Shown here: positions 1 through 5,685 of the stretch, in pieces | Layout of the letters: every line of letters begins with the position of its first letter | How positions within the stretch are numbered: the stretch's first letter is position 1 | Source: Streptomyces violaceus | Lineage (GTDB): Bacteria; Actinomycetota; Actinomycetes; Streptomycetales; Streptomycetaceae | Assembly (NCBI GenBank): GCA_000715635.1 | Contig: KL569161.1 | Coordinates: forward strand, 27,922-34,742 | Direction of reading: 5' to 3' | Length of the DNA: 6,821 bases | The notes under the pieces: model-generated | Database searches by the model: none | What the model saw: the letters and a program-made list of their open reading frames with translations, nothing else | What the model was told of the DNA's origin: nothing | Position numbers and translations under genes: made by a program

Positions 1-1718
1 GTCCACAGGTTGTGGACAGTACGGCGGCCGGGCAGGCGTACACCGCGCTGGCGACCGTCGAGGAGCTGCTGAAGGACTGGGACGAGGGCGGGCCCGCGGT
101 GCTGCGGGCCGGCGGGCTGAGCGTGCGGGACCTGAAGCGGACCGCCGTGGCCCTCGACGTGCCCGAGCCGGTCGCCGCGTTCTGGGTGGAACTGGCGTAC
201 GCGGCGGGCCTGATCGCCGCGGACGGGGAGGCCGACGAGCGGTACGCGGCGACCCCGGCCTACGACGAGTGGCTGGAGGCGCCCGCCGCCGAGCGCTGGT
301 CGCGGCTGGCCACGGCGTGGCTCGCGGCGACCCGGACGGCGGGGCTGGTGGGCGGGCGGGACGCGAAGGACCGTACGTTGTCGGCGCTCGGGCCGGGCCT
401 GGACCGTTCGGCGGCGCCCGAGGTACGGCACCGGGTGCTGGCGCTGCTGGCCGGGCTGCCGGAGGGGGCCGCTCCGGACGCCGGGTCGGTGCTCGCCCGG
501 CTGCGCTGGGAGCGCCCCCTGCGCGGCGCGCGGCCCGAGGACGACCCGCGCGCCCGCCTCGCCCAGTGGGCCCTGTCCGAGGCGGAGCTGCTGGGCGTCA
601 CCGGCCGGGGCGCGTTGTCGGCCCATGGCCGGGCCCTGCTGGGCGCGGCGGCGGCCGTACGGCACCCTGAAGCGGAGGGCTCCGGCCCGGGAGACAGCGG
701 TCCGGGAGACAAACTCCCCGTCCACCACCACCGCCCCGTCCCCGTCGTCCCGCTCTCCCCCGCCGAGCAGGCCGTCGCCTCCGCCGCCGCGGCCCGGCTC
801 CTCACGCCCCAGCTGCCCGAGCCGCTGGACCACGTGCTGCTCCAGGCCGACCTGACCGCGGTGGCGCCCGGGCCCCTGCGGCGCCCGCTCGCCGACATGC
901 TCGGGGTGCTGGCGGACGTCGAGTCCAAGGGCGGGGCCACCGTCTACCGGTTCACGCCCGGCTCTGTGCGGCGCGCGCTCGACGCCGGGCAGGCCGCCTC
1001 CGACCTGCACGCCTTCCTCGCCGCGCACTCCCGTACGCCGGTGCCGCAGCCGCTCGCCTACCTGATCGACGACGTGGCCCGCAGGCACGGCCATCTGCGC
1101 GTCGGCGCGGCCTCGGCGTATGTGCGCTGCGACGACGACGCGGTGCTCAACGAGATCCTCGCCGACAAGCGGGCCGCGGGCCTGGGCCTGCGCCGGCTCG
1201 CCCCGACCGTGCTGGCCGCGCAGGCCGACCCCGCGGGGCTCCTCGAAGGCCTGCGGTCGATGGGGTTCGCGCCGGCCGCCGAGTCCGCCGAGGGCGATGT
1301 GCTGATCACCCGCGCCCTCGCCCACCGCACCCCGCCCCGTACGGCACCCGAGCCGGTGCCGGACGGCCCGCCGGTCCCCGACGACGTCCTCCTCGCGGCG
1401 GCGCTGCGCGCCATCCGAGCCGGCGACCTCGCCTCCACCACCCCGCGCAAGCCCGGCACCGCCCCGGCGGCCAACGGCGAGCTGCCCCGCACCGGTTCCG
1501 CCGAGACCCTCGCCACCATGCAGGCCGCCGTCCTGACCGGCGAGGCCCTGTGGATCGGCTACGTCAACGCCGAGGGCACCGCCAGCCAGCGGGTCATCGC
1601 GCCCATCCGCGTCGAGGGCGGCTTCGTCACGGCGTACGACCACACGGCGGACGAGGTCCGTACGTATCCGCTGCACCGGATCACCGGGGTCGCGGAGCTG
1701 GCGGACGACTCCGGCTGA
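1..1718 (+). CDS. Helicase-associated (XPB-partner) protein, 5'-truncated by the window edge
   Basis: This is the C-terminal part of a large actinobacterial 'helicase C-terminal domain' protein. The frame is open to the first base of the window. A GTG at 12 exists but has no ribosome-binding site, so the true start is probably upstream. Numbering from that GTG, residues 1-215 are Leu/Ala-rich and helical. Residues 220-248 form a Gly/Pro linker with a short repeat (SGPGD twice). Residues 272-435 match the Helicase_C_3/XPB N-terminal type domain; YRFTPGSVRRALDAG parallels YRVTPLGLWNARAAG of the XPB encoded downstream. Residues 500-562 resemble a WYL domain (LWIGYVNAEG, then RVIAPIRVEGG and TYPLHRI). 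No Walker A or DEAD/H motif occurs in the visible part, so it is probably an accessory factor and not a motor. Its likely relative is M. tuberculosis Rv0862c, next to the XPB gene Rv0861c (from memory). Family assignment is solid; its biochemical role is inferred. Confidence 0.9.
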   Translation, partial: PQVVDSTAAGQAYTALATVEELLKDWDEGGPAVLRAGGLSVRDLKRTAVALDVPEPVAAFWVELAYAAGLIAADGEADERYAATPAYDEWLEAPAAERWSRLATAWLAATRTAGLVGGRDAKDRTLSALGPGLDRSAAPEVRHRVLALLAGLPEGAAPDAGSVLARLRWERPLRGARPEDDPRARLAQWALSEAELLGVTGRGALSAHGRALLGAAAAVRHPEAEGSGPGDSGPGDKLPVHHHRPVPVVPLSPAEQAVASAAAARLLTPQLPEPLDHVLLQADLTAVAPGPLRRPLADMLGVLADVESKGGATVYRFTPGSVRRALDAGQAASDLHAFLAAHSRTPVPQPLAYLIDDVARRHGHLRVGAASAYVRCDDDAVLNEILADKRAAGLGLRRLAPTVLAAQADPAGLLEGLRSMGFAPAAESAEGDVLITRALAHRTPPRTAPEPVPDGPPVPDDVLLAAALRAIRAGDLASTTPRKPGTAPAANGELPRTGSAETLATMQAAVLTGEALWIGYVNAEGTASQRVIAPIRVEGGFVTAYDHTADEVRTYPLHRITGVAELADDSG

Positions 1719-1736
1719 CCCCTCCCGGGCAGGGTC
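1717..1736 (+). terminator. Weak hairpin after the helicase-associated gene
   Basis: GACCC overlapping the stop codon can pair with GGGTC at 1732-1736, giving a 5-bp stem around a CCCGGG-containing loop. No T-run follows, which is common in high-GC actinomycetes. It is a weak candidate for ending transcription of the upstream gene. Confidence 0.25.
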
Positions 1737-1745
1737 GCTTCTCAC

Positions 1746-1775
1746 CCGTTCGGATGCACTCCGCCGTTCATGCAC
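1746..1775 (+). repeat. Short direct repeat upstream of the first peptide gene
   Basis: CCGTTC-GG-ATGCAC (1746-1759) recurs as CCGTTC-ATGCAC (1764-1775), an 18-bp step at the left half and 16 bp at the right half. It lies in the 173-bp gap before the secreted peptide gene and could be a regulator site, but the length allows chance. No convincing -35/-10 pair was seen in this gap. Confidence 0.3.
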
Positions 1776-1891
1776 GCCACGCCGGGGATGTCCCACCCTT
1801 GGGCGACCTTGCCGGGCGGGCCGCATCACGCGCTGTGGCCGGGGGCAGCCACCGGGTGTTCCTGTGAGCACTGTCGAAAGGAAGTCCCAGC

Positions 1892-2023
1892 ATGCGCGCT
1901 GTCCGTCGAGTCACCGCCGTCCTGGCCACCGCCGCCCTGATGATGTTCGGTGGTCTCGCCACCCCGGCCGCGGCGGTCGGCATCGATGTCGCCGGCCTTG
2001 TCATCGAGACGCCGCAGATCTGA
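1892..2023 (+). CDS. Small secreted peptide 1 (43 aa)
   Basis: A 43-residue ORF whose ATG is preceded by AAGGA at 1878-1882, nine bases away, which is near-ideal spacing. The product starts with a classical Sec signal peptide: a basic MRAVRR end, a hydrophobic core (residues 7-23) and an ATPAAA cleavage motif. Cleavage after residue 28 would leave only VGIDVAGLVIETPQI, 15 residues without cysteine and rich in beta-branched residues. Third positions are mostly G/C. The mature part aligns with that of the next gene over G-I-x-V-x-G-x-[VL]-[IV]-[EN]-T. I do not recognise a named family; a surface or extracellular role follows from the signal peptide. With no Cys and no modifying enzymes nearby, a lanthipeptide precursor is unlikely. 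The long ORFs on the opposite strand here look like shadows. Confidence 0.75.
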   Translation: MRAVRRVTAVLATAALMMFGGLATPAAAVGIDVAGLVIETPQI

Positions 2024-2042
2024 TCCGCCTCCGCGCACCCGT

Positions 2043-2073
2043 CGGGGCCGGCCCCGCGTTCCGGGCCGGCCCG
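2043..2073 (+). terminator. GC-rich hairpin between the two peptide genes
   Basis: The self-complementary 10-mer GGGCCGGCCC occurs at 2045-2054 and again at 2063-2072, so the copies can pair as a 10-bp stem with an 8-base loop. Each copy also sits in its own perfect palindrome (2043-2056 and 2062-2073). It begins 20 bases after the first peptide's stop and ends about 30 bases before the second peptide's ribosome-binding site. It could terminate or attenuate transcription between the two genes, or stabilise the upstream mRNA. No T-run follows. Confidence 0.5.
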
Positions 2074-2119
2074 CGGTGCGGTGTCCCTCACCGCTCAGCC
2101 CGTGAAAGGCCCTGCCGCC

Positions 2120-2311
2120 ATGCGTGAAAAGTTTCCCGCCGTCGTACTCTCCGCCGCCGCCCTCGTGGGCATGCTCGCGTCCTCGGGCGCGGCGGCCCCG
2201 CCCGCGCTGCCGCTGCCGATCCCGGCGGCCCACTCCGAACCCCTGGTGGGCGAAGGCATCGCCGTCGAGGGCCCGCTGGTCAACACCATCAGTTTGTCCA
2301 CGCTGCGGTAG
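2120..2311 (+). CDS. Small secreted peptide 2 (63 aa)
   Basis: The ATG at 2120 is preferred over an in-frame upstream GTG (2081) because GAAAGG at 2104-2109 lies ten bases before it and because it places the signal peptide at the N-terminus. Residues 1-26 are a Sec signal (MREK, then a hydrophobic stretch ending SSGAAA). A Pro/Ala/Leu-rich stretch (27-37) follows, then the segment VGEGIAVEGPLVNTISL. Residues 46-56 match the mature region of the preceding peptide (G, I, V, G and T conserved, with V/L and I/V exchanges), so the two look like tandem paralogues. No cysteines are present. The last seven codons and the stop overlap by 23 bp the 3' end of the opposing UPF0114-IstB gene, so the C-terminus STLR may be a product of that junction. 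Function unknown; secretion is inferred. Confidence 0.72.
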   Translation: MREKFPAVVLSAAALVGMLASSGAAAPPALPLPIPAAHSEPLVGEGIAVEGPLVNTISLSTLR

Positions 2312-2855
2312 CGCGGCGCGTCCGGTAACTGTCTCCCTCCAGCCGGACCACCTCGGCGTGATGGGCGAGGCGGTCCACCATCGCGGGTGCGGAGGTACCG
2401 AAGACCTCGTCCCAGCGGCCGAGCGGACGGTCGCTGGTCACGATCAGCGAGCCACGCTCGTAGCGGTGCGCGACCAGCTGGAAGAACAGGCCCGCGGTGG
2501 CCGCGTCGAAAGGCGTGTAGCCGATCTCGTCGACGATCAGGAGGGGGTGTTCGTCGAGGGCGGCCAGCTCCGCGTCGAGCCGGCCGGCGGCCCGGGCGTC
2601 GGACAGCCGGGCGGCCCACTCGGCGGCGGTCGCGAACAGCACCCGGTGTCCGGCCTGGCAGGCCCGCACGCCCAGGGCGACGGCCAGGTGCGTCTTGCCG
2701 GTGCCGGTCGGGCCGACGAACACCACGTTGTGCCGGGCCGTGACGAATTCCGCCTTGCCGAGCCGGGCCACACTCTCCCGGTCGAAGCCCCGGGGGTGCT
2801 GCTGGTCGAAGTCCTCCAGCAGCTTGCGGGCGGGGAAGCCGGCCGCGCGGATCCG
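2289..2855 (-). mobile_element. IstB-like domain, possible IS21-family fragment
   Basis: This is the part of the fused gene homologous to the IS21 helper ATPase. The ATPase core and C-terminus look intact, while the N-terminal region and any istA partner are missing. I found no terminal inverted repeats or target duplication at its edges. It may be the stranded end of an old insertion captured by the UPF0114 gene, or a domesticated domain. Its base composition is like its neighbours, so nothing suggests recent arrival. Confidence 0.35.
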
Positions 2856-3539
2856 GGCCTCGGCGTCCGCGTCCGGTTCCGACACGGACACCGGCTCCGG
2901 CTCCGGCTCCGGCTGCCGGGGATGGGGCAGCGTGGCCGCCGGGGTCTCCTGGCCCGGCTGCGGGTGCACGACCTGCGGGTGCCCGGCCGGCGCACGGTCG
3001 GCATGACCGCGGTCGGCATGACCGCGGTCGCTCTGCGCGGCCATCGGGCCCGACATGTACGCGAGGATCGCCGCCGAGGCGATGAACGCCATGTGGATCA
3101 CCGTCCCCCACATCAGCGCGTGGTGGGAGGTGTGGTGGACGTCCACGAACATCTGGAGCAGATGCACCGAGGAGATGCCCACGATCGCGGTGGCGAGCTT
3201 GACCTTCAGTACATTGGAGTTGACGTGCGAGAGCCATTCCGGCTGGTCACGGTGGCCCTGGAGGCCGATGCGCGAGACGAAGGTCTCGTAGCCGCCGACG
3301 ATCACCATGATCAGCAGGTTGGCGATCATGACGACGTCGACGAGCTTGAGCACGGCGAGCATCACGTACGTCTCGGTGGCGTGCCCGCTCACGCACATGA
3401 GGATTAAGGTCCAGAGTTCCTTGAAGAACTTGTAGACGTAGACGCCCTGGGCGGCCACCAGCCCGAAGTACAGCGGGGCCTGGAGCCAGCGGGTGGCGAA
3501 CAGGGCGTATCCGAGCGTGGTCGTCGGCGTATTCTGCAC
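2289..3539 (-). CDS. UPF0114/YqhA-like membrane protein fused to an IstB-like AAA+ ATPase (416 aa)
   Basis: One uninterrupted frame encodes two normally separate families. Residues 1-165 match UPF0114 (YqhA/TIGR00645): four likely membrane helices at about 21-43, 66-88, 113-132 and 143-162, with family-type text such as RWLQAPLYFGLVAAQGVYVY and NLLIMVIVGGYETFVSRIG. Residues 166-228 are a disordered-looking linker with DRGHADRGHAD, a His/Pro region and EPEPEP. Residues 229-416 match the IstB ATPase: Walker A GPTGTGKT (276-283), Walker B LLIVDE (333-338), the TSDRP sensor region (368-372) and the DRLAHHAEVVRLEGDSYR end. The usual IstB N-terminal region is absent. IstB assists the IstA transposase in IS21 elements, but no istA is present here. 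The start is taken as GTG at 3539; its ribosome-binding site is weak and the frame is open to about 3578. A membrane-anchored ATPase is predicted; the function of UPF0114 is unknown. A chimera caused by misassembly cannot be excluded by eye. Confidence 0.88.
   Translation of the reverse strand: MQNTPTTTLGYALFATRWLQAPLYFGLVAAQGVYVYKFFKELWTLILMCVSGHATETYVMLAVLKLVDVVMIANLLIMVIVGGYETFVSRIGLQGHRDQPEWLSHVNSNVLKVKLATAIVGISSVHLLQMFVDVHHTSHHALMWGTVIHMAFIASAAILAYMSGPMAAQSDRGHADRGHADRAPAGHPQVVHPQPGQETPAATLPHPRQPEPEPEPVSVSEPDADAEARIRAAGFPARKLLEDFDQQHPRGFDRESVARLGKAEFVTARHNVVFVGPTGTGKTHLAVALGVRACQAGHRVLFATAAEWAARLSDARAAGRLDAELAALDEHPLLIVDEIGYTPFDAATAGLFFQLVAHRYERGSLIVTSDRPLGRWDEVFGTSAPAMVDRLAHHAEVVRLEGDSYRTRRATAAWTN
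2995..3030. repeat. 15-bp tandem repeat in the fusion linker
   Basis: CGGTCGGCATGACCG occurs at 2995-3009 and 3010-3024, followed by a partial copy CGGTCG (3025-3030). It encodes DRGHADRGHADR in the linker just after the fourth membrane helix. Each unit has inverted ends (CGGTC/GACCG). As a 15-bp unit it can expand or contract without shifting the frame. Confidence 0.85.
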
Positions 3540-3703
3540 GGTTCGCCATTCTTGGGGGATACCGTGGAAAAACTGAATTCACACCACACGTTGGGATGAA
3601 AAGGCATTCTGTAGGACCGGTGTCGTTCCAGCAGCGCAGATCACACCCCCGGGCGGTATCGATCAGGCACACTGGACGTTTGGCCGCAGAAAGGGTGCCG
3701 CGC
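3540..3703. promoter_or_regulatory. Divergent intergenic region between the fusion gene and xpb
   Basis: This 164-bp gap separates two genes transcribed away from each other and should hold both promoters. Positions 3560-3612 are clearly richer in A/T than the surroundings. I could not find a -35/-10 pair good enough to call: TTGGGA (3591) and TAGGAC (3612) are only 15 bases apart. No actinobacterial SOS box or RecA-independent damage promoter was recognised. Confidence 0.4.
3689..3695 (+). promoter_or_regulatory. Ribosome-binding site fixing the xpb start
   Basis: GAAAGGG ends eight bases before the GTG at 3704. It favours that start over the in-frame ATG at 3596, which would add 36 residues without family resemblance. 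Confidence 0.75.
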
Positions 3704-5347
3704 GTGAATGGTCCGCTGATCGTCCAGTCCGACAAGACCTTGCTCCTGGAAGTCGACCACGAGCGGGCCGACGACTGCCGTCGCGTCATCGCCCCCTTCG
3801 CGGAGCTGGAGCGGGCGCCCGAGCACATCCACACCTACCGGGTGACCCCGCTGGGCCTGTGGAACGCGCGCGCGGCGGGACACGACGCGGAGCAGGTCGT
3901 GGACGCGCTGGTGGAGTACAGCCGCTATCCGGTGCCGCACGCGCTGCTCGTCGACATCGCCGAGACGATGGACCGCTACGGCCGGCTCACCCTGTCCAAG
4001 CACCCGGCGCACGGCTTGGTCCTGACGACCACCGACCGGCCGGTGCTGGAGGAGATCCTGCGGTCGAAGCGGGTCACGCCGCTGGTCGGCGCCCGGATCG
4101 ACCCGGACACCGTCGCCGTGCACCCCTCCGAGCGCGGGCAGATCAAGCAGACCTTGCTGAAGCTGGGCTGGCCGGCCGAGGACCTCGCCGGGTACGTCGA
4201 CGGCGAGGCGCACCCGATCGAGCTGGCCGAGGACGGCTGGGCGCTGCGGCCGTACCAGAAGCAGGCGGTCGAGAACTTCTGGCACGGCGGCTCCGGCGTC
4301 GTCGTGCTGCCCTGCGGCGCCGGGAAGACGCTGGTCGGGGCCGGGTCGATGGCGCAGGCGAAGTCCACGACGCTGATCCTCGTCACGAACACCGTCTCCG
4401 CCCGGCAGTGGAAGCACGAGCTGGTGCGGCGGACCTCCCTCACCGAGGAGGAGATCGGCGAGTACAGCGGGACGCGGAAGGAGATCCGGCCCGTCACGAT
4501 CGCCACGTACCAGGTGCTGACGACCAAGCGGAAGGGCGTCTATCCGCACCTGGAGCTGTTCGACTCGCGGGACTGGGGCCTGGTCGTCTACGACGAGGTC
4601 CACCTCCTGCCGGCGCCGGTCTTCAAGTTCACCGCGGATCTGCAGGCCCGTCGCCGCCTCGGCCTGACGGCCACCCTGGTGCGCGAGGACGGCCGTGAGT
4701 CGGACGTGTTCTCCCTGATCGGGCCCAAGCGGTTCGACGCGCCGTGGAAGGAGATCGAGGCGCAGGGCTATATCGCGCCCGCCGACTGCGTCGAGGTCCG
4801 GGTCAATCTGACGGACTCCGAGCGGCTCGCGTACGCCACGGCCGAGACGGAGGAGAAGTACCGCTTCTGCGCCACGACCGCGACCAAGCGGAAGGTCACG
4901 GAGGCGATCGTCCGGCGCTTCGCCGGGCAGCAGATCCTCGTGATCGGCCAGTACATCGACCAGCTCGACGAGCTGGGTGAGCACCTCGGGGCGCCCGTGA
5001 TCAAGGGCGAGACGTCGAACGCGCAGCGCGAGAAGCTCTTCGACGCCTTCCGCGAGGGCGAGATCAGCGTGCTGGTGGTCTCCAAGGTCGCGAACTTCTC
5101 GATCGACCTGCCGGAGGCGACGGTCGCGATCCAGGTGTCGGGCACCTTCGGCTCCCGCCAGGAGGAGGCCCAGCGTCTCGGCCGCGTGCTCCGCCCCAAG
5201 TCGGACGGCCACCAGGCCCACTTCTACTCCGTGGTCGCCCGGGACACCATCGACCAGGACTTCGCGGCCCACCGGCAGCGCTTCCTGGCGGAGCAGGGGT
5301 ACGCGTACCGCATCGTGGACGCGGACGAGCTGCTCGCCGAGAGCTGA
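3704..5347 (+). CDS. xpb: XPB-type DNA repair helicase (superfamily 2), 547 aa
   Basis: An ATP-dependent 3'-5' DNA translocase/helicase related to eukaryotic XPB and M. tuberculosis Rv0861c (Ercc3), of similar length. The GTG at 3704 is chosen for its ribosome-binding site and because MNGPLIVQSDKTLLLEVDH is the expected family N-terminus. Residues 1-160 are the N-terminal domain shared with the upstream helicase-associated protein. Motor domain 1 follows: Q-type region LRPYQKQAVENFW (181-193), Walker A LPCGAGKT (202-209), DEVH (297-300), TAT (322-324) and the XPB-specific RED triplet (327-329). Motor domain 2 contains VIGQYIDQLDELGEHL (413-428), VVSKVANFSIDLP (458-470) and motif VI QRLGRVLRP (490-498). 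All key residues are present, so the enzyme should be active. In eukaryotes XPB serves transcription and nucleotide excision repair; the bacterial role is less clear and is inferred as repair or recombination. Its stop is 19 bases from the end of a small opposing gene. Confidence 0.97.
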   Translation: MNGPLIVQSDKTLLLEVDHERADDCRRVIAPFAELERAPEHIHTYRVTPLGLWNARAAGHDAEQVVDALVEYSRYPVPHALLVDIAETMDRYGRLTLSKHPAHGLVLTTTDRPVLEEILRSKRVTPLVGARIDPDTVAVHPSERGQIKQTLLKLGWPAEDLAGYVDGEAHPIELAEDGWALRPYQKQAVENFWHGGSGVVVLPCGAGKTLVGAGSMAQAKSTTLILVTNTVSARQWKHELVRRTSLTEEEIGEYSGTRKEIRPVTIATYQVLTTKRKGVYPHLELFDSRDWGLVVYDEVHLLPAPVFKFTADLQARRRLGLTATLVREDGRESDVFSLIGPKRFDAPWKEIEAQGYIAPADCVEVRVNLTDSERLAYATAETEEKYRFCATTATKRKVTEAIVRRFAGQQILVIGQYIDQLDELGEHLGAPVIKGETSNAQREKLFDAFREGEISVLVVSKVANFSIDLPEATVAIQVSGTFGSRQEEAQRLGRVLRPKSDGHQAHFYSVVARDTIDQDFAAHRQRFLAEQGYAYRIVDADELLAES

Positions 5348-5366
5348 GAACGGCGGGTCCGTCGGC

Positions 5367-5555
5367 TCACTTGTGGCGGACCACGCCGACCTCCTCGCCG
5401 TACTGTCCGAGGATGATCACGTCGAAGGCGGCGCCCGCGAAGACCTTGACGGCACGCAGGGCATCGCCGAGGCGGTGGCGGTGACTGCCTGCCACGGCGG
5501 TGGCGCCGGGCGGGCGGCCCGGTGCCGGGGCGGGGGAGATGGTTGCTGCGCTCAT
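5367..5555 (-). CDS. Small conserved-looking protein of unknown function (62 aa)
   Basis: A 62-residue ORF with mostly G/C third positions, convergent with xpb and divergent from helD. It starts MSAATISPAPAPGRPPGATA, continues with a basic segment SHRHRLGDALRAVKVF and ends with AGAAFDVIILGQYGEEVGVV. There is no cysteine, signal peptide or clear membrane helix; the second half looks like a helix followed by a beta strand. I believe similar short proteins occur in Streptomyces but cannot name a family. GGAG lies only two bases before the ATG, inside an upstream three-codon ORF (ATG GAG ACA TGA) whose stop overlaps the start codon as ATGA. Leaderless translation or re-initiation is therefore possible. 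An overlapping + strand ORF (5373-5582) has similar codon bias, so strand choice is not certain. Confidence 0.62.
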   Translation of the reverse strand: MSAATISPAPAPGRPPGATAVAGSHRHRLGDALRAVKVFAGAAFDVIILGQYGEEVGVVRHK

Positions 5556-5640
5556 GTCTCCATGGTGCGTTTTCGCCCGTAAAGCCCGCGTCGGTCTGTG
5601 GGCCGAACCTGCGTGCTCCGCTCGTACGCCTGCGGACCGA

Positions 5641-5661
5641 CTCCTGCCCCTCAGGGAGGAG
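5641..5661 (+). terminator. Imperfect hairpin in the helD upstream region
   Basis: CTCCT and CCC (5641-5649, with one bulged G) pair with GGGAGGAG (5654-5661) around the loop CTCA, an 8-bp stem. It sits directly before a longer perfect palindrome. It may be part of a termination or regulatory cluster between the divergent small gene and helD. Confidence 0.4.
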
Positions 5662-5663
5662 GG

Positions 5664-5685
5664 CCTCGTCCCCTAGGGGACGAGG
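5664..5685. promoter_or_regulatory. Perfect 22-bp palindrome, operator or hairpin
   Basis: CCTCGTCCC is followed by CTAG and then by the exact complement of the first arm, making a loopless perfect palindrome in DNA or a 9-bp stem with a CTAG loop in RNA. It lies midway between the divergent 62-aa gene and helD, about 50 bases upstream of the possible helD -35. Its symmetry and position fit a binding site for a dimeric regulator; a terminator or attenuator is the alternative. Confidence 0.6.

Noticed and set aside
681..711. Short repeat CCGGGAGACA (687-696 and 702-711) in the helicase-associated gene
   Set aside because: It only encodes the SGPGD repeat of a flexible linker and has no sign of a separate function.
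1892..2311. Lanthipeptide or other RiPP precursor cluster
   Set aside because: The peptides have Sec-type signal sequences and no Cys in the mature part, and no modifying or dedicated export enzymes are encoded nearby.
2095..3407. Overlapping long ORFs on both strands across the IstB region (2095-3237 minus, 2124-3407 plus)
   Set aside because: Both are low-complexity Arg/Gly/Pro-rich frames; the 2289-3539 minus frame holds the UPF0114 and IstB motifs.
2289..3539. Complete IS21-family insertion sequence
   Set aside because: No istA gene, no terminal inverted repeats and no target duplication were found; only an IstB-like domain is present.
3247..3834. Minus-strand ORF with an ATG just upstream of the UPF0114 gene (internal MANRAEYADD)
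   Set aside because: The frame differs from the UPF0114 frame and yields Arg-rich sequence without family resemblance; it crosses the start of xpb.
3641..5272. Long open frame (543 aa) antisense to xpb
   Set aside because: It is the antisense shadow of a gene with strong third-position GC bias; its product is Arg/Gly/Leu/Asp-rich with no recognisable motif, while the + strand frame carries every XPB motif.
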